Notes under the pieces: generated by a model | The model's input: only the letters and a program-made list of their open reading frames with translations | Told to the model about the DNA's origin: nothing | Database searches by the model: none | Shown here: in pieces, positions 1 to 8,576 of the stretch | Layout: every line of letters begins with the position of its first letter | Position numbering within the stretch: position 1 is the stretch's first letter | Source: Kutzneria buriramensis | GTDB lineage: Bacteria > Actinomycetota > Actinomycetes > Mycobacteriales > Pseudonocardiaceae | DNA length: 64,000 nt | Assembly (NCBI RefSeq): GCF_043575855.1 | Contig: NZ_CP144375.1 | Coordinates: 124,001-188,000 of the forward strand | Reading direction: 5' to 3' | Program-made: the position numbers and the translations under genes

Positions 1-926
1 CGACGCACACCGCGGCGCCGAACTTCGCCTTCGACCTGGCTGTCCGCAAAACCACCGTCGAACAACGCGCCCGCTGGGACCTGTCCGAGGTGCGGGTGTT
101 CATGTCCGCGGCGGAGCCGATCCGGCCGGCCACCGTCGAGGCGTTCCTGGACGCCTTCGAGCCGGCCGGCCTGCACCGGGACGCGTTCTACGCGGCGTAC
201 GGCCTGGCCGAGCACACGGTGAGCGTCACCATGGGCGGCCGCGGCACGCTCAGCCTGGACCGGACGAGCCTGGAGGCGGGCCGGGCGGTGCCGGCCATGT
301 CGGAGCGACCGGCGACCACGGTCGTCGGCTGCGGCCGGCTCACCAAGTTCGACGCCCGGCTGCGCATCGTGGACCCGGACACGCACGAGGTCCTGCCGCC
401 GTGCCGGGTCGGCGAGGTGTGGGTCAGTTCGGCGACCAAGGCCCTCGGCTACTACGGGCAGGCCGACCAGACCCGGCGCACGTTCCACGCCCAGGTCGCC
501 GGCGGCGAGGACCCGACCCGCTATCTGCGCACGGGCGACCTCGGCTTCCTGCACGGCGACGAGCTGTTCGTCACGGGCCGGCTGAAGGACCTGATCATCG
601 TGCGCGGGCGCAACCTGCACCCGGAGGACATCGAGGCGAGCGTGCGCGACTGCCACCCGGCCATCCGGCCGGGCGGAGTCGCCGTCTTCTCGGTGCCGGC
701 CGACGAGGGCGAGCGCGTCGTCGTCCTGGTGGAGACCCGAGACCGCCGCACGGACGCGCAGCCGATCGTCGAGGCCGTGACGGCACGGGTGCACCGCGAC
801 CACCAGCTGACCTGCGCACGGGTCGTCGTCGGGCCGCAGGGCCTGGTCCGCAAGACGACCAGCGGCAAGATCCGCCGCAGCGCCTGCCGGGCCGCGTTCC
901 TGGAGCGTGAGGGCGTGCCTGCGTGA
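1..926 (+). CDS. Fatty-acyl-AMP ligase, C-terminal part (5' end outside window)
   Basis: Activates a carboxylic acid as acyl-AMP and normally passes it to an acyl carrier protein. The reading frame is open from base 3, upstream of the first GTG at 90, and begins with a PNFAFDL segment typical of fatty-acyl-AMP ligases, so the true start lies before the window. Visible motifs of the adenylate-forming family are YGLAEHTV, RTGDLGF, GRLKDLIIVRGRN and, near the end, the Lys-containing KTTSGKIRRS. The stop overlaps the next gene's start (GTGA, 923-926), so the two are probably co-translated. The carrier domain in that next protein is the obvious acceptor. Family assignment is firm; the acid used cannot be read from the sequence. 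Confidence 0.9.
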   Translation, partial: THTAAPNFAFDLAVRKTTVEQRARWDLSEVRVFMSAAEPIRPATVEAFLDAFEPAGLHRDAFYAAYGLAEHTVSVTMGGRGTLSLDRTSLEAGRAVPAMSERPATTVVGCGRLTKFDARLRIVDPDTHEVLPPCRVGEVWVSSATKALGYYGQADQTRRTFHAQVAGGEDPTRYLRTGDLGFLHGDELFVTGRLKDLIIVRGRNLHPEDIEASVRDCHPAIRPGGVAVFSVPADEGERVVVLVETRDRRTDAQPIVEAVTARVHRDHQLTCARVVVGPQGLVRKTTSGKIRRSACRAAFLEREGVPA

Positions 927-3900
927 GGCGGGTCTGTGTCGTCGGGGCCGGCGTCAGCGGTCTGACCGTCGCGCGGGAGCTCGAACGTGCCGGGCACTCG
1001 GTCACGGTGTTGGAATCCGCGCCCGAAGTCGGCGGCAAGTGCGCCTCGGTGACTCTCGACGGCCACGTGTTCGACGTCGGCGGCCACGTCTGCACCCCAA
1101 TGTACAAACAGCTGTCGGCGTTGATCGCCGAGCTGGGCCTGAACACCGAGGACGTCGTTGCGCACACGCCGCAACCGCCTCTGCCCTGGGCGGCACGCCG
1201 CCGCTACGAAGCCCTCCGCAGCGAGCACTTCCCCGACATCGCGAAGGCCGGACTGGCGCATTCGGCCCGGGCGCTCGCCATGCCCGTACGGGAGTGGCTC
1301 AGTGAGCTGCCGGAGTTCGCCGCGTCGTTCGGACTCGGCTACACCTCGGCGGGCTACGGTCGTCTCGACGGCGACCTGCCGGCGCTGTACCTCGTCAAGT
1401 ACGCCGAGATGACCGGCCTCCTGTCCGACGCACCGGGCCGGGCGTTCACCATCGCCGGCGGCTTTGGCCAGGTCTGGGACCTGGTCGCCGCCAAGCTGGC
1501 GGATGTCCGTTGCGGCGTCAGGATTTCCACGATCCGCCGGCACGGAACCCGAGTGCTCGTCACCGTCGACGGCGAGACCCTCCGGTTCGACGACCTCGTG
1601 CTCACGGTGCCGCTGGACCAGCTGCTGCCGGTGCTGGACGCCCGCGAGGACGAACTGCACATCGCTGCCGGGATCCGCTACCACGACTACCGCACGACGT
1701 TCTGCACCGCGCCCGATCAGCCACGGCTGGCCTTCTCGCTACACGGCACCACCTCCTTCCACCATCGCTATGCCGACAGTGACGTCTACGCCTGCTACTC
1801 CTACGGGCCGTCACCGACGACGGACGCCCTGCACCAGCGGCACTGGAAGTTCATGCCGCACTTCGGCAGCGCCGACCTGGCCGACGGCATCTACGACCGG
1901 ATCGAGCAGCTCCAGGGCCGCCATCGCACCTTCCACGTGGGCAGCCTGCCGGCGTTCGAGCTGATCGAGTGCAACCTCGACTATGCGCGAACCTTTGTCG
2001 CCCGGCACTTCGGCTCCGACGTCCGGGAGTGGCTGGTGCGCCGCGTGTCCGCCGAGCTGAAGCGCCCGGTCGATCCGCACGCGCCGATCGCCACCCTGGG
2101 CCTGGAGTCGCTTTCCATGGCCACCGTGCTGGCCGATCTCTCGACCTGGCTGGGTTATCGCGTTCCGCACTCCCTTCTGCTCGAACTGCCCACTGTGGAC
2201 GCCGTCGCCCGACACCTCACCGAGCGCGGCCCCCATGCCGCGCCCCCGCGGAGCCTGGCGCTGGCGCTGACCCCGCCGCGACCGTTCTTCTGCATCGGCG
2301 GCGCGGTGGGCGCGGCCTACTACCTGCTGCCGCTGGCGAGGGCGATCGGCCAGCAACAGACCTTCTACGCCTTGCAGAGCCCCGGGTTCGACGGCGTGGA
2401 AGAGCCGCTCGACGACGTGCCGGCGCTGGCTACCAGGTACATCGACGAGATCAAGGCCATCCAGCCGCACGGCCCGTACCTGCTCGGCGGCCATTCCTTC
2501 GGCGGCCTCGTGGCGTACGAGGTCGGCCGCATGCTGCGCGCCCGCGGCGAGGAAGTCGCGCAGGTGATCCTGATCGACACCTACCTCGCCGAACCCGACC
2601 AACCGGAGCCACCCGCGGACGACGTGGCGATCATCGAGGAACTGTGGCGCATGCGCGGCCTCGCCTTCCGCGGCGCGGATGCCCCGCGGCGGCGCGTCGA
2701 CCAGACGCTCTCCCCCGCCGAGCAGCGCCGCGAGCTGGCGCGGTTCCTCGGCGCGAGCGGCCCCGCCGACGAGCACATCGCCACCATCATGCGTGTCTAC
2801 CAGGCGCAACTCGAGGCCGTGGTGCGGTACGACCCGGGTCCGTCCGATCTGGACGTCACGCTGATCAAGGCCGAGGGCGGCTTCCCCCAGGTGCTGTTCG
2901 ACGACCGGCACATCGCGCTCCGCCTGGACGACCCGGCCAACGGCTGGCATGACGTCGACCTGGGCCGGCTGACGGTGATCACCGTGCCCGGCAACCATTT
3001 CACGGCGCTCGTCCCGCCGGATCTCACCTCCCTCGCTGCTGCCGTCCGACGCTGCATAGACCGGATCCCGGCGCCGCGGCCGCCGGCGTCGGCCAGGGTC
3101 GAGTCCAGCATCCACATCAACCCGATGGATCCGGACTTCCTGGCCGATCCGTATCCGTTCTACCACCTGCTTCGCGACCTCGCGCCGGTCCACCGCGACG
3201 ACGCCCTGGACGGCTGGGTGCTGACCCGCCACGCCGAGGTGTCCGCCCTGCTCAGGGACCAGAAAGTGGTCCGCCCGTCCACGTCAACCCTGCTCACGCG
3301 GCTGCCGCCGGACGTCCGCGCCGAGCTCACCCCGTTCATCGACTGGCTCGACTCCAGCCTGCCGTTCAGCAACCACGAGAGCCACGACCGGATGCGCCGC
3401 GCGGTGGCGGGACGGTTCACCGGCCGGGTGATCGAGGCGATGCGGGACCAGGTCGAGCGGACGGTCACCGAGATCCTCGACGCGATCGACCGGCCGGGGC
3501 CCGTCGAATTCCTCGACGAGGTGGCGTATCCGCTTCCCGGCCGCACCGTGATGGACCTCGTCGGCGTGCCGCGCGAGGACCAGGCCATGGTGGCCGAGTG
3601 GAGCAAGGCCGTGATGGCCGTCCTGGGCCAGGCCCAGTTCGGCGCGGACCCGGTCGCCGTGGCCCACCGGGCCAGCGACGCCGCCGACGAACTCACCAGG
3701 TACATCGGCAGAACGACCACCGAGGACCTTGTCACCACCGTCATCTCGGTGATCAACGCCGGACTGGAGACCACCGCCCACTACATCGGCAACGGCGTGC
3801 TTGCCTTGCTGCGCAACCCCGACCAGTTCGCACTCCTGCGCGAAGACCCGTCCGTCGCGAAGACCGCCGCCGAGGAACTGCTCCGCTACGACACGCCCGC

Positions 3901-4255
3901 GCCGATCATCACCCCGCAGCTGGTCACCGCGGACGTCGTCCTGGCCGGACAGCAGATCCGGGCCGGCGAGCTGGTGTTTCCCGTGCTCGGCGCGGCCAAC
4001 CGCGACCCCGCCCGCTACCCCGATCCCGACCGGCTCGACCTGCGCCGCGCCGACGCCGCCACGCACCTCGCCTTCGGCGCCGGCGCGCACTACTGCCTCG
4101 GCGCGGCCCTGGCCCGACTCGAGGGCCAGGTGCTGTTCCCCGCCCTCGCCGCGAGGTTTCCGCGTCTGCGCCTCGACCCCGGCTCCCCCGCTCCGACGTT
4201 CCGCGCCGACCCGACACTGCGGGGCCTGACCGGACTTGTCGTCCGCACCACGTAG
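923..4255 (+). CDS. Four-domain fusion: FAD oxidoreductase - acyl carrier protein - thioesterase - cytochrome P450
   Basis: A 1110-residue multidomain enzyme. Residues 1-360 form an amine-oxidase-like FAD module with the Rossmann signature VGAGVSG (residues 7-13). Residues 365-430 are an acyl carrier domain, with the phosphopantetheine serine in GLESLS (about Ser396). Residues 435-705 are a type I thioesterase fold with GGHSFGG (Ser525). Residues 730-1110 are a P450 with the I-helix AGLETT, ExxR in EELLR, and the haem loop FGAGAHYCLG (Cys1058). All key residues look intact. It is coupled to the upstream fatty-acyl-AMP ligase. Inference: a free acid is loaded onto the internal carrier, oxidised by the FAD and/or P450 modules while tethered, and released by the thioesterase. 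Product unknown. No frameshift is visible, so the fusion appears real. Confidence 0.88.
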   Translation: MRRVCVVGAGVSGLTVARELERAGHSVTVLESAPEVGGKCASVTLDGHVFDVGGHVCTPMYKQLSALIAELGLNTEDVVAHTPQPPLPWAARRRYEALRSEHFPDIAKAGLAHSARALAMPVREWLSELPEFAASFGLGYTSAGYGRLDGDLPALYLVKYAEMTGLLSDAPGRAFTIAGGFGQVWDLVAAKLADVRCGVRISTIRRHGTRVLVTVDGETLRFDDLVLTVPLDQLLPVLDAREDELHIAAGIRYHDYRTTFCTAPDQPRLAFSLHGTTSFHHRYADSDVYACYSYGPSPTTDALHQRHWKFMPHFGSADLADGIYDRIEQLQGRHRTFHVGSLPAFELIECNLDYARTFVARHFGSDVREWLVRRVSAELKRPVDPHAPIATLGLESLSMATVLADLSTWLGYRVPHSLLLELPTVDAVARHLTERGPHAAPPRSLALALTPPRPFFCIGGAVGAAYYLLPLARAIGQQQTFYALQSPGFDGVEEPLDDVPALATRYIDEIKAIQPHGPYLLGGHSFGGLVAYEVGRMLRARGEEVAQVILIDTYLAEPDQPEPPADDVAIIEELWRMRGLAFRGADAPRRRVDQTLSPAEQRRELARFLGASGPADEHIATIMRVYQAQLEAVVRYDPGPSDLDVTLIKAEGGFPQVLFDDRHIALRLDDPANGWHDVDLGRLTVITVPGNHFTALVPPDLTSLAAAVRRCIDRIPAPRPPASARVESSIHINPMDPDFLADPYPFYHLLRDLAPVHRDDALDGWVLTRHAEVSALLRDQKVVRPSTSTLLTRLPPDVRAELTPFIDWLDSSLPFSNHESHDRMRRAVAGRFTGRVIEAMRDQVERTVTEILDAIDRPGPVEFLDEVAYPLPGRTVMDLVGVPREDQAMVAEWSKAVMAVLGQAQFGADPVAVAHRASDAADELTRYIGRTTTEDLVTTVISVINAGLETTAHYIGNGVLALLRNPDQFALLREDPSVAKTAAEELLRYDTPAPIITPQLVTADVVLAGQQIRAGELVFPVLGAANRDPARYPDPDRLDLRRADAATHLAFGAGAHYCLGAALARLEGQVLFPALAARFPRLRLDPGSPAPTFRADPTLRGLTGLVVRTT

Positions 4256-4263
4256 AATGACTC

Positions 4264-4956
4264 GTGGCCGTGATGCTCGACGACAAGTACATCAACGACC
4301 GGCACACCATGCATCGGTGGCTGCGGTTGCAGGCGCCGATCTGTGAGGCCGTCCTGCCCGACGGCCGCTGGGTGTGGCTGGTCAGCCGCTACGCGGACGC
4401 GGTCGCCATCCTCAAGCCGGCGCCGCAGGCGCCGACGCTGTCGGACGTCGACGACGTGCTCGCCGGCCTCGACGGCGACTTCGACCTGCTCGCCGACTTC
4501 GCCAAGCCGGCCACCGGTGACGACGTCGTCGCGCACCTGATCGTGAACGGCATCGTCGACCTGCTCCGACACCCCGAACAGCAGGGCCTCAACGTGGCGG
4601 AGCTGTCCCGTCACGACGGCCCGTACGCGACGGCGCTGCAACCGGTCGCCGAGCCGACTTCGTTGGCGGGCATCGACATCCTGCCCGGCGAGACCGTGGC
4701 GGTGCTGATCGGCTCGGCCAACCGCGACCCGTCCGTGTTCGACCGGCCCGACGACCTGGACCTGTCCCGCGACGCCACCGGCCGCCTCACCCTCGGCGAC
4801 CACGACGACCTCGTCACCGAGGCGATCACGAAGCTACGCCGCCGGTTTCCGGACCTGGCACTGGCGTCCGAGCCCACCCGCCTCGACGACGTGGTCGTCA
4901 ACGGCTACGCCGCCGCGCCGGTCACTCCGGGACCGAGGAGTGCCGCCCTCGCCTGA
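4264..4956 (+). CDS. P450-derived protein lacking the haem-binding region
   Basis: A 230-residue protein that begins 8 bases after the fusion gene. It resembles a shortened cytochrome P450. An N-terminal part (WLRLQAP...VSRYADAVAIL) matches the substrate-side region. The segment LIVNGIVDLLRHPEQQ resembles the end of the I helix. LPGETVAVLIGSANRDPSVF followed by RPDDLDLSRDA matches the stretch before the haem loop. The Cys-containing FGxGxHxCxG loop is replaced by TLGDHDDLV, and the AGxET motif is missing, so it cannot be a normal P450. The frame is open and G+C-biased like a real gene. It could be a decaying paralogue of the P450 domain next to it, or a retained non-catalytic partner. The start is GTG 4264. 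Confidence 0.6.
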   Translation: MAVMLDDKYINDRHTMHRWLRLQAPICEAVLPDGRWVWLVSRYADAVAILKPAPQAPTLSDVDDVLAGLDGDFDLLADFAKPATGDDVVAHLIVNGIVDLLRHPEQQGLNVAELSRHDGPYATALQPVAEPTSLAGIDILPGETVAVLIGSANRDPSVFDRPDDLDLSRDATGRLTLGDHDDLVTEAITKLRRRFPDLALASEPTRLDDVVVNGYAAAPVTPGPRSAALA

Positions 4957-5716
4957 CCGACTCGGCCTGGGCCGGCGGCAGCGCGACGATGGCCCGGATC
5001 AGGTCCCGCACGGCGGCGGCGCGATCCTCCGCTTCGAGCAGAATCAGCAGCCGTTCGGCCGACAGCTGCCGCGAGAAGGTGAACGGCTCGGAGAACTGGT
5101 CGTGCAGGCGGTCCACCGACGCCTCGTGGGCACGGAGGAAGGACCGCCCGAGGTAAACGGCGACCAGGGCCCCGACCGCGCCGACGGACCCGGCGACGAT
5201 CGCCACGACCATGGTGCCCGTGAACGCCACCGCGACGACGGCGATCACCAGCACGGCGAAGCCGACGACCACCATCCGTTGCGCCTGACGGAAACTGCGA
5301 TCCGCCTGGGACGTCGCCAGCGTGTGGTAGTAGTCCATGCGCCGCTGGGTGAGCGACCACAACGCGTTCAGGTCGAGCGGCCCCTGCCGGTCGGCGGCCT
5401 GCTCGGCATGGCCCAACAGCCGACGCGCCTCCGCCAACCGTTGGCGGTCGAGATGCTCCCGTTGGAGCGCATCGCGATACGCCAAGTTGACCAGCAGCGC
5501 CAGCACGGCGAACACCAGCGCCGTCACGACGGCCAGCACCAGCACGGCGAGGTCCGGCCCGACAAACCGTTCCACGCCAACGGAAACGTGGTAGTCGCGG
5601 TACAGCACATAGGACGTCACGCCGACCGCGATCACCACCAGGACGGTGAACCATCCACCGCGAACCTGCCGGCGGCGTTCCGGCGAGGTGCGCCACGCGT
5701 CCGTCAACTCGTCCAT
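4922..5716 (-). CDS. Membrane protein with four transmembrane segments
   Basis: A 264-residue integral membrane protein of unknown function. Two hydrophobic segments lie near the N terminus (about residues 22-40 and 55-80). A charged central part (about 85-150) contains a run of Arg, Gln and Glu that could form a helix, then two more segments follow (about 150-172 and 174-195) and a cytoplasmic-looking tail. The pairing of the central region (QADRSFRQAQRM) with two membrane segments reminds me of the TRADD-N-associated two-transmembrane domain found in bacterial signalling proteins, but this is recall, not a search. Its 3' end overlaps the convergent P450-like gene by 35 bp. Confidence 0.7.
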   Translation of the reverse strand: MDELTDAWRTSPERRRQVRGGWFTVLVVIAVGVTSYVLYRDYHVSVGVERFVGPDLAVLVLAVVTALVFAVLALLVNLAYRDALQREHLDRQRLAEARRLLGHAEQAADRQGPLDLNALWSLTQRRMDYYHTLATSQADRSFRQAQRMVVVGFAVLVIAVVAVAFTGTMVVAIVAGSVGAVGALVAVYLGRSFLRAHEASVDRLHDQFSEPFTFSRQLSAERLLILLEAEDRAAAVRDLIRAIVALPPAQAESVRRGRHSSVPE

Positions 5717-5764
5717 CGGCGGAATGCTAGCCAGCCGCCCCAGCGGGCAAAACCTCCGTTGGTG

Positions 5765-6739
5765 TCACACGAAGAGGCGGGCGATCGGCGGCGCGCCGGC
5801 CTTGGTATTGCCGATCACCGTGTACGTGAACGCGCCGGCCGGGTCGCATACGGACCCGAACGACACGCCCGGGTCGCTGCCGGCGGCTATCACCACATCG
5901 GACGACATGTGCAGCCAGAATCCCAGACCGTTTCGGCGTCCCCACCGCTCGACGACGCTGCGCGGCCGCACCATCTCCGCCACCAGCGCCGGCGACACGA
6001 TCCGGCCGGCGAAGAAGGCCCGCCACAGCGCGTGGTAGTCGGCGACGGTGGAATAGATTCCGCCGTCGCCGGTTCCCCTGACCGGGAGGTGGAACACGTT
6101 GGTGCGCAAGCCATCCTGCTCCAGGTAACCGAGCGCCACGCGGTGGTCCGGCTCGTCGGCGCGCAGAAACTCCGTGTCGACCATGCCGGCCGGCGCGCAG
6201 ACCCGTTGCGCGACCAGATCGTGGAACGGGATGCCGCTGACTCGTTCGGCGATCAGCGCCAGTACCACGAAGGCGCCGTTGTTGTAGCGAAAGTCCGTGC
6301 CCGGCGGGAATTTCGTGGGATAACCGTCCAGGACGGCCAGGTAGTCCTCCGTGGTCACGAGCTCCTGGACGGGCACCGCCAGCCAGGGGCCAGCGTCCTC
6401 GTCGTAGTAGTCGCCGATACCGGAGCGGTGGGACAGCAACTGCTCGACCGTCACGGCGTCGTCGATCAGCGGCAGGTCCGAGCCCAGCACGGACCGCGCG
6501 GTCGTGGACAGCTCGACCGTGCCGTCCTCGACCAGCGTCATCACCGCCAACGCGGTCAACGGCTTGGTGCCGCTGGCGATCGCGAACCGGGTGTCCACTG
6601 TGTTCGGAACACCCAGTCCGCGATGCGCCATGCCGTAGGCCCGTTCGAACACCGTCTCGCCGGCGCGGTCTAGCCGCACAACGCCGGAGAACGACGTGGT
6701 CACGGCGAGCTGGTCGACCTCTGCCCCCAGTTGGTCCAT
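5765..6739 (-). CDS. Serine hydrolase of the beta-lactamase / penicillin-binding-protein-like fold
   Basis: A 324-residue hydrolase of the class C beta-lactamase/DD-peptidase superfamily. The catalytic SxxK is seen in ASGTKPLTAL, the YxN motif in RYNNGAF, and the conserved LLSHRSGIGDYY follows the first. No signal peptide is visible, so the protein is probably cytoplasmic and more likely an esterase or peptidase than a drug-resistance enzyme. I chose the ATG at 6739 because the protein alignment begins there and a TATCCT hexamer sits exactly 6 bases before it (leaderless promoter). A longer frame upstream only reads through the neighbouring gene. It lies 13 bp downstream of the DUF4180 gene. 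Confidence 0.85.
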   Translation of the reverse strand: MDQLGAEVDQLAVTTSFSGVVRLDRAGETVFERAYGMAHRGLGVPNTVDTRFAIASGTKPLTALAVMTLVEDGTVELSTTARSVLGSDLPLIDDAVTVEQLLSHRSGIGDYYDEDAGPWLAVPVQELVTTEDYLAVLDGYPTKFPPGTDFRYNNGAFVVLALIAERVSGIPFHDLVAQRVCAPAGMVDTEFLRADEPDHRVALGYLEQDGLRTNVFHLPVRGTGDGGIYSTVADYHALWRAFFAGRIVSPALVAEMVRPRSVVERWGRRNGLGFWLHMSSDVVIAAGSDPGVSFGSVCDPAGAFTYTVIGNTKAGAPPIARLFV

Positions 6740-6745
6740 CCGCCC

Positions 6746-6751
6746 AGGATA
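6746..6751 (-). promoter_or_regulatory. Putative -10 element of a leaderless promoter (hydrolase gene)
   Basis: TATCCT on the minus strand, six bases before ATG 6739, within the short gap after the DUF4180 stop. This spacing is typical of leaderless actinomycete transcripts and suggests that the hydrolase can be transcribed on its own. Confidence 0.45.
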
Positions 6752-6752
6752 G

Positions 6753-7115
6753 TCAGGACAGGCGGGCCGCCACCTCGTCAATACTCGCGGCGAACCAGAT
6801 GTGCCGGCCCCGGTTGGACTCCCGCACGTACGCCCGCAGCGACTCGCTCGCCGCGAGGTGTTCGCCCAGGTCACCGAGCACGGCGAGCCTCTTGCCGTAG
6901 CCGATGAACTTCTGCGTGAAGTGGCCCAGCAGCGTCGTCTTGAGGTCGAAGACGCCGTCCGCGAACCGCTCCACCGGGATCGCCACCAGGGCGACGGGCT
7001 GCCCCCAAAGCTGCCCGATGATGTCGACCGCGTCCTGTTCGGATGCGACCTTCGGACCGTCTGGTGCAAGTAGGTACGCCTTCGTGTCACCGATGTCCGT
7101 CACCACGTCAGCCAT
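6753..7115 (-). CDS. DUF4180 domain protein
   Basis: A 120-residue protein matching DUF4180 along its whole length. It shows the recognisable order AxDIIGxxW, IPVERF, FDLKTTLLGHFTQKFIGYGKRLAVLGD and RESNRGRHIWF. DUF4180 proteins are small, cytosolic and functionally uncharacterised. The start (ATG 7115) overlaps the end of the alpha/beta hydrolase gene by 8 bp, so the two are probably translated from one message. A further small overlap links that hydrolase to the excisionase-type regulator upstream. Together they look like a four-gene minus-strand unit ending in the beta-lactamase-fold hydrolase. Confidence 0.85.
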   Translation of the reverse strand: MADVVTDIGDTKAYLLAPDGPKVASEQDAVDIIGQLWGQPVALVAIPVERFADGVFDLKTTLLGHFTQKFIGYGKRLAVLGDLGEHLAASESLRAYVRESNRGRHIWFAASIDEVAARLS

Positions 7116-7911
7116 GGAGGAACCCGCCGATCCGCTCGCTCTGGTCCGGCAGCATGTGCCCCTCGCCGGCCAGCGTCAGCACGGTGCTGTTCCGCACGCA
7201 GGCCGCCAGCCGCCGCTGCGTGCCCCGCGAGTCGAGCAGCTCGTCCCGGTCGCCGACGATCACCAGCAGCGGCACCGTCAGCTTGCGCAGCTGCGCGTCG
7301 CTGAACCGGGGCAGGATCAGCCGGGGCCGGAAGTGCTGGAACACCATGCGGATGTACTTCTCCTGCGGAGATTTCGGCTCCGGGTCCTTGCGTCCGAGCA
7401 GCTTACCCAGCAGGAACCCGGCCACGTTGCTGAACCGCTGCCGCCCGATGCCGCCGGGTACTGTCAGCACCATTCGGGTGACCCGCCCGGGTCGCCGCGT
7501 GACGTAGTCGATGGCGAGCCAGCCGCCCAGCGACGCGGCGACGACCTGCACCTCGGTCAGGCCGAGGCCGTCCAGCACGTCGTCGAGCCACTCGGCGTAG
7601 GCCGGCGACCTGAGCGGCGGCCGCGACGGGGCGCTCAGCCCCGGCTCGCCGATCACGTCCACGGCGTGCAGCCGGAACCGGTCAGCCAGCCGGCCCACCA
7701 GCGGCATCCAGGTCAGGGTGTTGGCGCCGGAGCCGTGTATCAACAGCACCGGCGGTCCGTTCTCCGGCCCGGACACCATCACGAACGTGTCACCGTGCCG
7801 AGTCGGCACGGTGCGACGCTCGGCCGGCACGGGCCAGTGCGCCAGCCACTCCTCGTACTGGCGACGAATCTGCTCGCCACCGGCCTCGGTCTTGTAGATC
7901 GTTGCCGTCAT
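7108..7911 (-). CDS. Alpha/beta-fold hydrolase
   Basis: A 267-residue alpha/beta hydrolase. The oxyanion-hole motif IHGSGAN is near residue 58. The nucleophile elbow is AASLGGW, where Ala replaces the first Gly of GxSxG, a common variant. The acid lies in VGDRDELL and the catalytic His in AGEGHMLPDQS. A carboxylesterase or similar activity is likely, but the substrate cannot be deduced. The start is the ATG at 7911. A longer frame upstream is only the regulator gene read in another frame. The start overlaps the stop of the upstream regulator (ATGA), indicating translational coupling, so this hydrolase is probably controlled together with it. Confidence 0.85.
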   Translation of the reverse strand: MTATIYKTEAGGEQIRRQYEEWLAHWPVPAERRTVPTRHGDTFVMVSGPENGPPVLLIHGSGANTLTWMPLVGRLADRFRLHAVDVIGEPGLSAPSRPPLRSPAYAEWLDDVLDGLGLTEVQVVAASLGGWLAIDYVTRRPGRVTRMVLTVPGGIGRQRFSNVAGFLLGKLLGRKDPEPKSPQEKYIRMVFQHFRPRLILPRFSDAQLRKLTVPLLVIVGDRDELLDSRGTQRRLAACVRNSTVLTLAGEGHMLPDQSERIGGFLHG

Positions 7912-8327
7912 GACTCCCCCTCCGCGATCAGCGCGATCCACCGCAGCAGCTCCGCGGTGGTGGTCGGGTCCCCCAGGACGATGACCTTCAGCCGGCCGCG
8001 TTCCTCGTCGTACGCGGTCTCGATGCGCAGCGGCCGCTCCTGGTAGCCACGGGTGTTGGCCGCAGCCATGGCCCCCATCGCGATCCGGCCGGCGTCCTCC
8101 CGGCTGATCGCGTCGACCTCGACGATGCTCGACACCTCGACGTGCCGGGTCCGCCGCACCTTGGACTCGACGCCCGTGAAGGCCTCCAGGTCCTCGCGGG
8201 CGATCCGGTACTGCTTGCCGATCCTGACCGCCTTGAGCCGGCCTTCGCGCACGTAGTTGCGGACGGTGCGCACGTGCAGGCCGAGCTGGTCGGCAACCTG
8301 CTCGACGGAGTACATCTCCTGGGACAC
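7908..8327 (-). CDS. Excisionase/MerR-like helix-turn-helix regulator
   Basis: DNA-binding protein of the excisionase-type winged helix group. The N-terminal motif is MYSVEQVADQLGLHVRTVRN, followed by YVREGRLKAVRIGKQYRI and EDLEAFTG (residues 5-55). The C-terminal 80 residues (VEVSSIVEVDAIS...ALIAEGES) match no domain I know. The start is uncertain. The HTH begins at ATG 8315, GTG 8327 is the next in-frame candidate, and the frame stays open to GTG 8396. I give 8327 because the family usually has only a few residues before the HTH. It is the first gene of a minus-strand operon with three hydrolase/DUF genes. An imperfect inverted repeat (8361-8377) upstream is a candidate self-operator. Confidence 0.75.
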   Translation of the reverse strand: MSQEMYSVEQVADQLGLHVRTVRNYVREGRLKAVRIGKQYRIAREDLEAFTGVESKVRRTRHVEVSSIVEVDAISREDAGRIAMGAMAAANTRGYQERPLRIETAYDEERGRLKVIVLGDPTTTAELLRWIALIAEGES

Positions 8328-8359
8328 AGCACGTAGCGTACCGCATCCTTCCCCATGGC

Positions 8360-8378
8360 ACACCTCAATAGGGTGCGA
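8360..8378. promoter_or_regulatory. Imperfect inverted repeat upstream of the HTH regulator
   Basis: On the minus strand GCACC and GGTG(T)GC arms flank about 7 bases. It lies just upstream of the regulator start and could be its own operator. Short and imperfect, so only a suggestion. Confidence 0.25.
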
Positions 8379-8413
8379 TAGGGACTGATGCGTCACCGGA
8401 CGGGCTTGGACGG

Positions 8414-8450
8414 CAGCGAGGCCGCGGGGCAGAGCCCCGCGGCCTCGCTG
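8414..8450 (-). terminator. Strong hairpin terminator after the secreted-protein gene
   Basis: A perfect 17-bp stem (arms start CAGCGAGGCC) with a 3-base loop. It lies 127 bp beyond the stop of the minus-strand gene at 8577-8990, with nothing else to terminate, and separates it from the HTH operon. Confidence 0.7.
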
Positions 8451-8576
8451 TATTCCGTTCTCCGAACAACGCCGGCCGTCCGGACAAAGTAATTCGCCTG
8501 AACGAACACGGCCGACGACGATTGGGAAGAATATGGCGACCGGGTGGCGCGGCGGCGTGCGCCTACCCGGCCGTTA

